From assembly GCA_963422775.4 (NCBI GenBank), contig CAUJSJ030000050.1, positions 1-64,000 of the forward strand: DNA of 64,000 nt, read 5' to 3'. Positions within the stretch are counted from its first letter, which is position 1; every line of letters begins with the position of its first letter. The stretch comes from Pelomonas sp963422775. Lineage in GTDB: Bacteria > Pseudomonadota > Gammaproteobacteria > Burkholderiales > Burkholderiaceae_C. The notes beneath the pieces were generated by a model, which was not told where the DNA came from, did no database searches, and saw only the letters and a program-made list of their open reading frames with translations. Made by a program: the position numbers and the translations under genes. This document shows positions 16,457 to 25,441 of the stretch, one piece after another.

Positions 16457-18514
16457 TCAGAACCCGAACAGGGCATTGAACTGGGGCTTGATATAGGGCC
16501 AGAGCTGCCAGGTCATCAGCCCCGTGACGCCGAGGATCATGACGAGGGCGTACCAGTACAGGTGACCCGTCTGCACGCGGCGCACCAAGCCGGCGATACC
16601 GCCCACCGCGCGGGCCGAGCCGTTGATGATCAGGCCGTCGATCAGGCCGGCATCGCCGCCCTTCCACAGCCCCGTGCCGATGAGGCGCGCAGCGCGAGCC
16701 AGCACGTTCTCGTTGAACCAGTCCATGAAGTACTTGTTCTCGAGGATGACGATGACGGGGCGCAGCACCTTGGCCAGCGTGGCCGGGATGCTGGGCGCGA
16801 CCATGTAGAACACGTAGGCCGTGACGACGCCGGACAGCGCGAGCCAGAACGGCAGTGACGTCAAACCATGCAAGGCCATCGCCGCCGCGCCGTGGAACTC
16901 CTCGGCCAGCTCTTCCATCGCCGGGTGGGCGTGCAGGTTGACGAGGATGGCATCCTTGAAGAAGTCGCCGAACAGCATCGGCTGGATGGTCATGAAGCCG
17001 ATGACGACCGACGGGATGGCCAGCAGCACCAGCGGCGCGGTGACGACCCAGGGCGACTCGTGCGGCACGTGGGCATGCGCATCATGCCCATGGTCGTCGT
17101 CGTGATGATCGTGCTCGCCCGGGAAGGGCTTGTGGTGGAAGTTCTCCTTGCCGTGGAAGACGAGGAAGTACATCCGGAAGGAGTAGAAGGCCGTCACGAA
17201 CACGCCGACGATGACGGCGAAGTAGGCAAAGTGCGCGGCCGGCAGGTGGCTGGCGTGCACGGCCTCGATGATCGAGTCCTTGGAATAGAAGCCCGAGAAC
17301 AGCGGCGTGCCGATCAGCGCCAGCGAGCCCAGCAGCGATGTGATCCACGTGATGGGCATGTACTTGCGCAGGCCGCCCATGTTGCGGATGTCCTGGTCAT
17401 GGTGCATGCCCATGATGACGGAACCCGCACCGAGGAACAGCAGGGCCTTGAAGAAGGCGTGCGTCATCAGGTGGAAGACGGCGACCGAGTAGGCTGATGC
17501 GCCCAGGGCCACGGTCATGTAGCCGAGCTGCGAAAGCGTCGAGTAGGCGACGACGCGCTTGATGTCGTTCTGGATGATGCCCAGGAACCCCATGAACAGC
17601 GCCGTGATCGCACCGATCACCATGACGAAGTTCAGTGCCGTGTCGCTCAGCTCGAACAGCGGCGACATGCGCGCCACCATGAAGATGCCGGCCGTCACCA
17701 TCGTCGCGGCGTGGATCAGCGCGGAGATGGGCGTCGGGCCTTCCATGGAGTCCGGCAGCCAGACGTGCAGCGGGAACTGCGCGCTCTTGCCCATCGCACC
17801 GATGAACAGGCAAATGCAGGCGACCGTCAGCAACGACCACTCGCCGCCCCACAAGGGCAGCGGGAACACCATCTTGGACAGGATGTCCGCCTTGGCGAAG
17901 GTCTCCGCGTAGTTCAGCGTGCCGCCGAAGGCCACCAGCAGGCCGATGCCCAGGATGAAGCCGAAGTCACCGACCCGGTTCACCAGGAAGGCCTTCATGT
18001 TGGCGAAGATGGCCGTCGGTTTCTTGTACCAGAAGCCGATCAGCAGGTACGACACCAGGCCCACCGCTTCCCAGCCGAAGAACAGCTGCAGCATGTTGTT
18101 GCTCATGACAAGCATCAGCATGCTGAAGGTGAACAGCGAGATGTAGGAGAAGAAGCGTTGGTAGCCGTCGTCCTCTTCCATGTAGCCGATGGTGTAGATG
18201 TGCACCATCAGCGACACGAAGGTCACGACGACCATCATCATGGCCGTCAGGCCATCGATGAGGAAGCCGACCTCCATCTTCAGCGCGCCGAGGTTCATCC
18301 ACTCGTAGAGGGTCGCGTTGAAGCGCGCACCATCGACGGCGACGCTGTACAGCGTCATCGCCGACAAGATGAAGGCGATCAGCACGCCGAGGATGGTGAC
18401 GACGTGCGAGCCGCGGCGGCCCACCGTCTTGCCGAAGAAGCCGGCCACGATGGCACCCACGAGCGGCGCCATGGGCACCGTCAGCAGCAAGTTCTGGGAG
18501 AGTTGTGCAGACAT
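16457..18514 (-). CDS. nuoL: NADH-quinone oxidoreductase subunit L
   Basis: A 685-residue distal proton-pumping subunit of complex I. It has the antiporter core (FFGWEAVGLVSYLLIGFWY with the conserved Glu; KSAQFPLHVWLPDSMEGPTP with the conserved Lys; KRVVAYSTLSQLGYMTVALG) and the long C-terminal extension that forms the lateral helix in complex I. A histidine/aspartate-rich cytoplasmic stretch (EHDHHDDDHGHDAHAH, near residue 470) is an insertion often seen in betaproteobacterial NuoL and might bind metal. Eight bp separate it from nuoK. Confidence 0.97.
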   Translation of the reverse strand: MSAQLSQNLLLTVPMAPLVGAIVAGFFGKTVGRRGSHVVTILGVLIAFILSAMTLYSVAVDGARFNATLYEWMNLGALKMEVGFLIDGLTAMMMVVVTFVSLMVHIYTIGYMEEDDGYQRFFSYISLFTFSMLMLVMSNNMLQLFFGWEAVGLVSYLLIGFWYKKPTAIFANMKAFLVNRVGDFGFILGIGLLVAFGGTLNYAETFAKADILSKMVFPLPLWGGEWSLLTVACICLFIGAMGKSAQFPLHVWLPDSMEGPTPISALIHAATMVTAGIFMVARMSPLFELSDTALNFVMVIGAITALFMGFLGIIQNDIKRVVAYSTLSQLGYMTVALGASAYSVAVFHLMTHAFFKALLFLGAGSVIMGMHHDQDIRNMGGLRKYMPITWITSLLGSLALIGTPLFSGFYSKDSIIEAVHASHLPAAHFAYFAVIVGVFVTAFYSFRMYFLVFHGKENFHHKPFPGEHDHHDDDHGHDAHAHVPHESPWVVTAPLVLLAIPSVVIGFMTIQPMLFGDFFKDAILVNLHAHPAMEELAEEFHGAAAMALHGLTSLPFWLALSGVVTAYVFYMVAPSIPATLAKVLRPVIVILENKYFMDWFNENVLARAARLIGTGLWKGGDAGLIDGLIINGSARAVGGIAGLVRRVQTGHLYWYALVMILGVTGLMTWQLWPYIKPQFNALFGF

Positions 18515-18521
18515 CTTTTTC

Positions 18522-18863
18522 TCAACCCTTCAGCGCGTCGAGTTCCTCGACGTTGATGCTGGCCCGGTTGCGGAACAGCACAACCAGGATGGCCAGGCCG
18601 ATGGCCGACTCGGCCGCCGCAACGGTCAGGATGAAGAAGACGAAGACCTGCCCGCCCATCTTGTCCGCGCCGACCGGCAGGTAGTGCGAGAAGGCGACGA
18701 AGTTCAGGTTGACCGCCAGCAGCATCAGCTCGATGGCCATCAGCAGCACGATCAGGTTCTTGCGGTTCAGGAAGATGCCGATCACCGACAGTGCGAACAG
18801 CATCGCGCCCAACGTCAGGAAATGCCCCAACGTGATTCCATTCAGGCCGACGGCGCTGATCAT
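18522..18863 (-). CDS. nuoK: NADH-quinone oxidoreductase subunit K
   Basis: A 113-residue, three-helix subunit of complex I next to the quinone site module. The core LTLGAMLFALSVIGIFLNRK, ELMLLAVNLNFVAF (conserved Glu) and VAAAESAIGLAILVVLFRN (second conserved Glu) are intact. The start ATG at 18861-18863 overlaps the stop that nuoJ has in its proper frame (ATGA), so K is normally coupled to J. As written, the one-base gain in nuoJ makes the J frame run into this ATG in frame. The N-terminus is about ten residues longer than usual, with no other start available. Confidence 0.95.
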   Translation of the reverse strand: MISAVGLNGITLGHFLTLGAMLFALSVIGIFLNRKNLIVLLMAIELMLLAVNLNFVAFSHYLPVGADKMGGQVFVFFILTVAAAESAIGLAILVVLFRNRASINVEELDALKG

Positions 18864-19502
18864 GCCTTGCCTCCTTCGGTGGGTGCGGCAGGTGGGGCCG
18901 ACGCAGCAACGGTCGGCGCCATCTTGACGATGCGCAGGCGCTGGGGCCTTGGTGACCTTGACCTGTTCGGACGGGTTCATGGCACGCGAATCCTTGCGGC
19001 GGCGCAGCGTCAGCGCGATGGCAGCGACGATGGCCACCAGCAGCAGCACCGCAGCGATCTGCAACGGGTAGAGGTAGGCCGTGTAGATCTCGATGCCCAG
19101 CAACTTGGTGTTGCCCTGCTGGATCTGGGCCGCGGTGGCGACGGGTGCGTCGGACAGCTGGAAGCCGCCCATCAGCACGATGCCCATTTCGAACGCGATC
19201 AGCGCGCCCACGACGGCCGCGAGCGGGAGGTGCTTCCAGAAGCCCTCACGCATGCTGTCCGTGTTCAGGTCCAGCATCATGACGACGAACAGGAACAACA
19301 CCATCACTGCGCCGATGTAGACCAGCACCAGCGCGATGGCCAGGAACTCGGCCTTCAGCAGCATCCAGAGGCAGGACGCCGTGAAGAACGACAGGATGAG
19401 GAACAGCGCTGCATGCACGGTGCTGCGCGCTGTGATGACACGGAACGACGACACCAGCAGGATGCCGGAGAAGACGTAGAAAAGAATGGTCGTGATGTCC
19501 AT
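18860..19502 (-). CDS. nuoJ: NADH-quinone oxidoreductase subunit J, frameshifted near its C-terminus as written
   Basis: A five-helix complex I subunit starting MDITTILFYVFSG at 19502. Residues 1-186 read normally (VYIGAVMVLFLFVVMMLDLN is the conserved helix). After TKA the frame changes: the minus-strand CCCC (GGGG at 18943-18946) has one base more than needed. Without it the protein continues QRLRIVKMAPTVAAS and stops at 18860-18862 as a 213-residue NuoJ whose TGA overlaps the nuoK ATG. With it the frame reads through into nuoK, giving a 326-residue J-K fusion from this start. The restored tail and overlap argue that the extra base is an error or a recent mutation. Confidence 0.9.
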
Positions 19503-19539
19503 ATTTACTCGGGCAAACACTGCTGACTTTGGATCCGGT

Positions 19540-19645
19540 TCGGCCGCCGGGCCGTCCCAAGGACGAACCGGGCAGATGTGGACGGCGGCGTTTGCCGGCG
19601 TTCATCTGCGCCCCCGCGGGGGACCGGCCGGGTACTCCCGGACGA
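19540..19645. repeat. GC-rich intergenic repeat element inside the nuo operon (nuoI/nuoJ gap)
   Basis: The 147-bp gap between nuoI and nuoJ holds CGCCGGGCCGTCCCAAGG (from 19545). Then comes a 7-bp inverted repeat, GCAGATG (19572-19578) and CATCTGC (19603-19609), and a perfect 12-bp palindrome CCCCCGCGGGGG (19611-19622). The first block is shared with the nuoC/nuoD gap except for one base. I interpret the two as members of a dispersed intergenic repeat family of Burkholderiales. The hairpins could also slow transcription or stabilise mRNA ends. Confidence 0.6.
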
Positions 19646-19649
19646 GGGG

Positions 19650-20138
19650 TCAACGATATTTGGCGTCGGCCTCCTTTTGCGCCGCGATCTCGGCTTCGTA
19701 CTTGTCGCCGACTGCCAGCAGCATGTCCTTGGTGAAGTACAGGTCGCCGCGCTTCTCGCCGTGGTATTCGAAGATGCTCGTCTCGACGATGGAATCCACC
19801 GGGCAGCTCTCTTCGCAGAAGCCGCAGAAGATGCACTTGGTCAGGTCGATGTCGTAGCGCGTCGTGCGGCGGCTGCCGTCGGCGCGCACGTCGCTCTCGA
19901 TGGTGATGGCCATCGCCGGGCAGACGGCCTCGCAGAGCTTGCACGCGATGCAGCGCTCCTCGCCATTTTCATAGCGGCGCAGCGCGTGCAGGCCGCGAAA
20001 GCGCGGCGACAGCGGCGTCTTTTCCTCGGGGAACTGGATGGTGATGTTGCGCGAGAGGAAGTGCCTCCCGGTGAGTTTCATCCCCTTGAGCAGTTCCCAG
20101 AGGAAGAAGGTCTTCGCGAAATTCGTGATTGAGGTCAT
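19650..20138 (-). CDS. nuoI: NADH-quinone oxidoreductase subunit I
   Basis: A 162-residue ferredoxin-like subunit carrying clusters N6a and N6b in the peripheral arm of complex I. Two CxxCxxCxxxCP motifs are intact: CIACKLCEAVCP (about residue 60) and CIFCGFCEESCP (about residue 100). The start at 20138 (MTSITNFAKTFFLWELLKG) is family-like; the longer reading extends into nuoH. It lies 10 bp after nuoH and is followed by the repeat-containing gap before nuoJ. Confidence 0.97.
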   Translation of the reverse strand: MTSITNFAKTFFLWELLKGMKLTGRHFLSRNITIQFPEEKTPLSPRFRGLHALRRYENGEERCIACKLCEAVCPAMAITIESDVRADGSRRTTRYDIDLTKCIFCGFCEESCPVDSIVETSIFEYHGEKRGDLYFTKDMLLAVGDKYEAEIAAQKEADAKYR

Positions 20139-20148
20139 GGGCGCCGCC

Positions 20149-21252
20149 TCACTTCCAGATGTTGTACGGAGCCGGCAATTGCATCCAGGCACCCACAACG
20201 ACCAGCCAGATCAGCGTGATGGGAATGAAGATCTTCCAGCCCAGACGCATGATCTGGTCGTAGCGGAAGCGCGGGAACGTGGCGCGCACCCACAGGAACG
20301 TCGTGACGACGAAGAAGGTCTTGCCGAACAGCCAGGCCCAGTTCCAGAACGCCATCGTGTGCTGGATGAAGGCCGGCGTCTCCATGCCGAACAGGCTCCA
20401 GGAGATCGGCGCGCTCCAGCCGCCCAGGAACATGAGGACGGCCAGCGCCGACACCAGGATCATGTTGGCGTACTCGGCCAGGAAGAACATCGCGAACGAC
20501 ATGCCCGAGTACTCGATCATGTGGCCGGCGACGATCTCGGATTCGCCTTCGACGACGTCGAACGGGTGGCGGTTGGTCTCGGCAAGGCCAGAGATGAAGT
20601 AGACGATGAAGATCGGGAACAGCGGCAGCCAGTTCCATGAGAACAAGGGCACGCCGTGCGACGCCGCCCAGCCGCGCTCCTGCACCTGCACGACCTCGGT
20701 CATGTTCAGGCTGCCGGTCACCATCAGCACGACGACGAGGGCGAAGCCCATCGAGATCTCGTACGACACCATCTGCGCCGAGGCTCGAAGCGCACCCAGG
20801 AAGGCGTACTTCGAGTTCGATGCCCAGCCGGCAATGATGACGCCGTAGACCTCGAGCGACGTGATCGCCATCAGGTACAGCAGGCCAGCATTGACGTTGG
20901 CCACCGCAGCGTCCGGGCCGAAGGGCACGACGGCCCAGGCGGCCAGCGCCGGCATGATGGTCATGACCGGGCCGAGGAAGAACAGGCCCTTGCTGGCAGC
21001 GGTCGGCTTGATGATCTCCTTGAAGATCAGCTTGACCGCGTCGGCGATCGGCGTCAGCAGGCCGTAGGGGCCCACGCGGTTCGGACCCGGACGGATCTGC
21101 GACCAGCCGATGGCCTTGCGCTCCCACAGCGTCAGGTAGGCGACGCAGATCATCAGCGGCGCAACCACCGCAATGATCTTCAGCAGGCTCCAGACCAGGG
21201 GCCAGAGGCCGCCCAGCAACGAGGCGCCTTGTTGGAAGAGGGTGTCGATCAT
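20149..21252 (-). CDS. nuoH: NADH-quinone oxidoreductase subunit H
   Basis: A 367-residue, eight-helix membrane subunit that forms most of the quinone-binding chamber at the junction of the two arms. Conserved features are ERKAIGWSQIRPGPNRVGPYG (residues about 48-68), GWASNSKYAFLGALRASAQM and the acidic loop NRHPFDVVEGESEIVAGH. Length and motifs are normal. Thirteen bp separate it from nuoG. Confidence 0.97.
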   Translation of the reverse strand: MIDTLFQQGASLLGGLWPLVWSLLKIIAVVAPLMICVAYLTLWERKAIGWSQIRPGPNRVGPYGLLTPIADAVKLIFKEIIKPTAASKGLFFLGPVMTIMPALAAWAVVPFGPDAAVANVNAGLLYLMAITSLEVYGVIIAGWASNSKYAFLGALRASAQMVSYEISMGFALVVVLMVTGSLNMTEVVQVQERGWAASHGVPLFSWNWLPLFPIFIVYFISGLAETNRHPFDVVEGESEIVAGHMIEYSGMSFAMFFLAEYANMILVSALAVLMFLGGWSAPISWSLFGMETPAFIQHTMAFWNWAWLFGKTFFVVTTFLWVRATFPRFRYDQIMRLGWKIFIPITLIWLVVVGAWMQLPAPYNIWK

Positions 21253-21265
21253 CTTGTCAGCTCCC

Positions 21266-23572
21266 TCAGACCTTGCTGATGCTCAGGTTGCCGAATGCGG
21301 CACCCAGGCTGGCGGTTTGCGGCAGGCCGGCGGGCACGCGGGCCACGCCTTCCGGCAGACCGGCCTCGAGGCGAGCAGGCAGTTGGGCGGCGCCGCCGTC
21401 CTGCACGACGCGGACCTGGTCACCGTCTTGCAAGCCGAGCTGTTGCCACAGGCTGCTGGGCAGGCCGACCGTGGCGGCTTCGCGGCCGTCGGTGGTCAGC
21501 TGCAGTGACGTCGAGTTGCGCACCAGCGCATCGGTCGCGTAGATGGGCAAGTTGCCGAAGCGCTCGACGCCCTCACCCTTGGCCGCGACTTGCGGTGCAG
21601 CGGTGGTGGCGTTGCTGAGGCGGCTGGCGAAGTCGCTGCCCAGGGCCTGTTCGCGCACCTGCTCGGAGCTGTCCTGGTCGAAGCCGGGCAGGCCCAGCAA
21701 ATTGCCCAGCACGCGCAGCACCTTCCAGCCCGGCCGCGTGTCTGCCAGGGGTTTGACGACGCCTACGAAGCTCTGCAGGCGACCCTCGGCGTTGACGAAG
21801 CTGCCGGAGGTTTCGGTGAACGGTGCGACGGGCAGCAGCACATCGGCGTATTCGAGACCCGATTTGAAGGGGCTGAGCACGACGACCATCTCGGCCGCGT
21901 CCAGCGCCTTGGCTGCTGCAGCGGCGTTGGCGGAGTCCAGCACCGGGTCGGTGTTCAACAGCAGTGCAGCCTTCAGCGGCGTGCCGTTCAGCATCTGGCC
22001 GGCGTTCAGGCCGTCGATCTGCGGCTGGGCCCTCGCGAGCTGCGCACCAACTGAGTTGGCAGCGGCGCTCAGGTAGCCGACGCTCGCGCCCGTCTGTTGA
22101 CCAATCCACTGCGCCAGCGCCAGCAGACTGGTGGCTTGCGGATGTTCAGCGGAGGCATTGCCGAGCAGGATGGCCTTGCGTTGACCCGAAACCAGGCTGG
22201 CCGCGATGGCCTTGGCTTCATCGCTCGCAGTGCCAGCCAGCGGCGCACCATCGCCTATCGCAGCAGCCACATCAGCGAGGGCTTGCACCCAGCCAGAAGG
22301 CGCGACGGATTGGGAGGCGGCGAGCGGGATCAGCCAGTCGTCGTTGTTGATGCCGATGCGGTGGACCGCAGCACCGCGGCGCGCGGCGTGGCGCAGGCGG
22401 GCGGCGAACAGCGGGTGATCCTTGCGCAGGTTGGAGCCGACGACGAGCGCACGGTCCAGTTCGGACAGGCTCGCAATCGACGTACCCAGCCAGCGAGCTT
22501 GGCCAGCGGCCGTGGCATTGCCGAAGTCGCTGTGGCGCAGGCGGTGGTCGATGTTGTCGCTGCCCAGGCCGCGCACAAGTTGCGCCAGCAAGTGCAGCTC
22601 TTCCACCGTGCTGTGGGCCGAGCCCAGGGCGCCGATGGACGCCGCACCGTGGTCACCCTTGATGGACTTCAGGCCGTTGGCGACGTATTCCAGCGCCGTC
22701 GTCCAGTCGACCTGCTTCCAGGCGCCGCCCTGCTTGATCATGGGTGCGGTCAGGCGGGCGTCGCTGTTCAGGGCCTCGTAGCTGAAGCGGTCGCGGTCGG
22801 CGATCCAGCACTCGTTGACGTCTTCGTTTTCGAGCGGAACCACGCGCAGGACCTGGTGGTTCTTGACCTGAACGATCAGGTTGGCACCCGTCGAATCGTG
22901 CGGGCTGACGCTCTTTCGACGCGACAGCTCCCAGGTGCGGGCGCTGTAGCGGAAGGGCTTGCTCGTCAACGCACCGACCGGGCAGATGTCGATCATGTTG
23001 CCCGACAGTTCGGAGTCCACCGTGCGGCCGACGAAGGTCTGGATCTCGCTGTGCTCGCCGCGGTGGGCCATGCCCAGCTCCATGACGCCGGCGATCTCTT
23101 GGCCGAAGCGCACGCAGCGGGTGCAGTGGATGCAGCGGCTCATCTCTTCCATCGAGACCAGCGGGCCGACGTTCTTGTGGAAGACGACGCGCTTCTCTTC
23201 CGTGTAGCGGCTTTTTCCCGCGCCGTAGCCCACGGCCAGGTCCTGCAGCTGGCACTCGCCGCCCTGGTCGCAGATGGGGCAGTCCAGCGGGTGATTGATC
23301 AGCAGGAATTCCATGACGCCCTGCTGGGCCTTGAGCGCCTTGTCGCTCCTGGTGCGCACGATCATGCCCTGCGTGACCGGCGTGGCGCAGGCGGGCATGG
23401 GCTTGGGCGCCTTTTCCACGTCCACCAGGCACATGCGGCAGTTGGCCGCGATGCTGAGCTTCTTGTGATAACAGAAGTGCGGGATGTAGGTGCCGGCCTT
23501 CTCGGCGGCATGCATGACCATGCTGCCTTCCTGGACCGAGACCTTCTGACCGTCGAGTTCGATTTCAACCAT
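21266..23572 (-). CDS. nuoG: NADH-quinone oxidoreductase subunit G
   Basis: A 768-residue iron-sulfur subunit of the peripheral arm. The N-terminal [2Fe-2S] ferredoxin domain (CYHKKLSIAANCRMC, then a Cys in MPACATPV), the CPICDQGGEC segment and the HCTRCVRFGQE cluster ligands occupy the first 220 residues. A molybdopterin-oxidoreductase-like domain without cofactor function makes up the rest. The second half is alanine-rich and less conserved, as usual in this subunit. It is 20 bp downstream of nuoF. Confidence 0.97.
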   Translation of the reverse strand: MVEIELDGQKVSVQEGSMVMHAAEKAGTYIPHFCYHKKLSIAANCRMCLVDVEKAPKPMPACATPVTQGMIVRTRSDKALKAQQGVMEFLLINHPLDCPICDQGGECQLQDLAVGYGAGKSRYTEEKRVVFHKNVGPLVSMEEMSRCIHCTRCVRFGQEIAGVMELGMAHRGEHSEIQTFVGRTVDSELSGNMIDICPVGALTSKPFRYSARTWELSRRKSVSPHDSTGANLIVQVKNHQVLRVVPLENEDVNECWIADRDRFSYEALNSDARLTAPMIKQGGAWKQVDWTTALEYVANGLKSIKGDHGAASIGALGSAHSTVEELHLLAQLVRGLGSDNIDHRLRHSDFGNATAAGQARWLGTSIASLSELDRALVVGSNLRKDHPLFAARLRHAARRGAAVHRIGINNDDWLIPLAASQSVAPSGWVQALADVAAAIGDGAPLAGTASDEAKAIAASLVSGQRKAILLGNASAEHPQATSLLALAQWIGQQTGASVGYLSAAANSVGAQLARAQPQIDGLNAGQMLNGTPLKAALLLNTDPVLDSANAAAAAKALDAAEMVVVLSPFKSGLEYADVLLPVAPFTETSGSFVNAEGRLQSFVGVVKPLADTRPGWKVLRVLGNLLGLPGFDQDSSEQVREQALGSDFASRLSNATTAAPQVAAKGEGVERFGNLPIYATDALVRNSTSLQLTTDGREAATVGLPSSLWQQLGLQDGDQVRVVQDGGAAQLPARLEAGLPEGVARVPAGLPQTASLGAAFGNLSISKV

Positions 23573-23592
23573 GGTGGTATTTCTCTAGGCGC

Positions 23593-24933
23593 TCAGGTCG
23601 GAGCCACCAGGGGCTTCTTGTGTTCAATCAGGTGCACGAACTCGTGCTTGAAGTGCTTGATCATGGCGCGCACGGGCATCGCGGCAGCGTCGCCCAGCGC
23701 GCAGATCGTGCGGCCCTGGATGTTGTCGGCCACCGAGTTCAGCAGGTCGATATCTTCCGCCCTGCCCTCGCCGTGATAGATGCGCTCCAGCACGCGGTGC
23801 ATCCAGCCCGTGCCTTCTCGGCACGGGGTGCACTGACCGCAGGACTCATGGGCGTAGAAGTAAGACAGGCGCAGCAGGCTCTGCACCATGCAGCGCGAGT
23901 CGTCGATGACGATGACGGCGCCCGAGCCCAGCATGGAGCCGGCCTTGGCGATGGAGTCATAGTCCATCGTGCATTGCATCATCACATCGGCTGGCAGTAC
24001 CGGGGCGGACGAGCCGCCGGGGATGACAGCCTTGAGCTGGCGGCCCTTGCGCACGCCGCCAGCCATTTCAAGCAGCACCGAGAACGGCGTGCCCAGCGGG
24101 ACCTCGAAGTTGCCTGGCTTCTCGACGTCGCCCGACACCGAGAACAGCTTGGTGCCGCCGTTGTTGGGCTTGCCGATCTCCAGATAGGCCTGGCCGCCGT
24201 TGCGGATGATCCAGGGCACCGCCGCGAAGGTCTCGGTGTTGTTGATGGTGGTGGGCTTGCCGTACAGGCCGAAGCTGGCCGGAAACGGCGGCTTGAAGCG
24301 CGGCTGGCCCTTCTTGCCTTCCAGCGATTCCAGCAGCGCGGTTTCCTCGCCGCAGATGTAGGCGCCGAAGCCATGGTGGCCGTGCAGCTGGAAGCTGAAG
24401 CCTGAGCCCATGATCTGGTCGCCGAGGTAACCAGCGGCGCGCGCTTCTTCCAGGGCCGCTTCGAAGCGCTCGTAGACCTCGAAGATCTCGCCGTGGATGT
24501 AGTTGTAGCCGACCTTGATGCCCATCGCGTAGGCGGCGATGGCCATCCCCTCGATGACCTGATGCGGGTTGAACATCAGGATGTCGCGGTCCTTGCAGGT
24601 GCCAGGCTCGCCTTCGTCGGAATTGCAAACCAGGTATTTCTGGCCCGGGAACTGGCGAGGCATGAAGCTCCACTTCAGTCCGGTCGGGAAGCCGGCGCCG
24701 CCGCGGCCGCGCAGGGCCGAGGTCTTGACCTCGGCGATGACCTGGTCGGGCGTCAGGCCTTCACCGCCGTCCTTGCCCAGAATCTTGCGCAGGGCGACAT
24801 AGCCGCCGCGGGCCTCATAGTCCTTGATCGACCAGTTCTTGCCGTCCAGGTCAGCGTAGATCTGCGGCGTGATGTGACGACCGTGGAAGCAGGTCTCGGT
24901 GCCGGTGGCTTGGAATTTGGTGAGGTCCAGCAT
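23593..24933 (-). CDS. nuoF: NADH-quinone oxidoreductase subunit F
   Basis: A 446-residue subunit holding FMN, the NADH site and cluster N3. It has the glycine-rich ALRGRGGAGFPTGLKWSFM (FMN/NADH site, near residue 60), CNSDEGEPGTCKDRDI and the [4Fe-4S] motif ESCGQCTPCREGTGW (near residue 355). The start at 24933 (MLDLTKFQ) was chosen because it lies just past the nuoE stop (24941); a 13-residue longer reading overlaps nuoE. Normal length. Confidence 0.97.
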   Translation of the reverse strand: MLDLTKFQATGTETCFHGRHITPQIYADLDGKNWSIKDYEARGGYVALRKILGKDGGEGLTPDQVIAEVKTSALRGRGGAGFPTGLKWSFMPRQFPGQKYLVCNSDEGEPGTCKDRDILMFNPHQVIEGMAIAAYAMGIKVGYNYIHGEIFEVYERFEAALEEARAAGYLGDQIMGSGFSFQLHGHHGFGAYICGEETALLESLEGKKGQPRFKPPFPASFGLYGKPTTINNTETFAAVPWIIRNGGQAYLEIGKPNNGGTKLFSVSGDVEKPGNFEVPLGTPFSVLLEMAGGVRKGRQLKAVIPGGSSAPVLPADVMMQCTMDYDSIAKAGSMLGSGAVIVIDDSRCMVQSLLRLSYFYAHESCGQCTPCREGTGWMHRVLERIYHGEGRAEDIDLLNSVADNIQGRTICALGDAAAMPVRAMIKHFKHEFVHLIEHKKPLVAPT

Positions 24934-24940
24934 CTTGTCC

Positions 24941-25441
24941 TCAGGCCTTCGCAGCTTCGGCACGCAGCACATCGATCAGCTCGTCCAGGCGATCGGTCGT
25001 CATGAAGCTGCACATCTGGCGGTCGTTGACCAGCATGACGGGCGAGTCGGCGCAGGCACCCAGGCACTCGGTCTTCTGCACGGTGAACAGGCCGTCGGCC
25101 GTCGTGCCGCCCTGCTCGATGCCGAGCTTGCTGCACAGGTGGTCCAGCGCCTTCTGGCCGTCGCGCAGCTGGCAAGGCAGGTTGGCGCAGACGCCCAGCT
25201 TGAACTTGCCAACCGGCTTCTGGTTGTACATGTTGTAGAAGGTCGTCACCTCGTACACGGCGATGGGCGCCATGCCGAGGTGAGCGGCGATCACGTCTTC
25301 CGCCGCGCGGGGCACATAGCCCTCTTCCTGCTGCACGATGGCCAGGCAGGCCATGACGGCAGACTGGCGCAGTTCGTAGGGGTACTTGGCAACCTCGCGG
25401 TCGAAACGCGCGCGGGTGGCGTCAGAGAGTTGGTAGCTCAT
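24941..25441 (-). CDS. nuoE: NADH-quinone oxidoreductase subunit E
   Basis: A 166-residue thioredoxin-fold [2Fe-2S] subunit (cluster N1a). Its four cysteine ligands are in GVCANLPCQLRD and ECLGACADSP. The N-terminal helical domain (KYPYELRQSAVMACLAIVQQ, then EEGYVP) is typical. Its start codon overlaps the nuoD stop (ATGA, 25438-25441), so it is translationally coupled to nuoD. Confidence 0.97.
   Translation of the reverse strand: MSYQLSDATRARFDREVAKYPYELRQSAVMACLAIVQQEEGYVPRAAEDVIAAHLGMAPIAVYEVTTFYNMYNQKPVGKFKLGVCANLPCQLRDGQKALDHLCSKLGIEQGGTTADGLFTVQKTECLGACADSPVMLVNDRQMCSFMTTDRLDELIDVLRAEAAKA

Noticed and set aside
18522..19520. A genuine NuoJ-NuoK fusion protein
   Set aside because: The reading depends on one extra base in a G run. 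Removing it restores both a family-like NuoJ tail and an ATGA overlap with nuoK. It is kept as a finding, not as the annotation.
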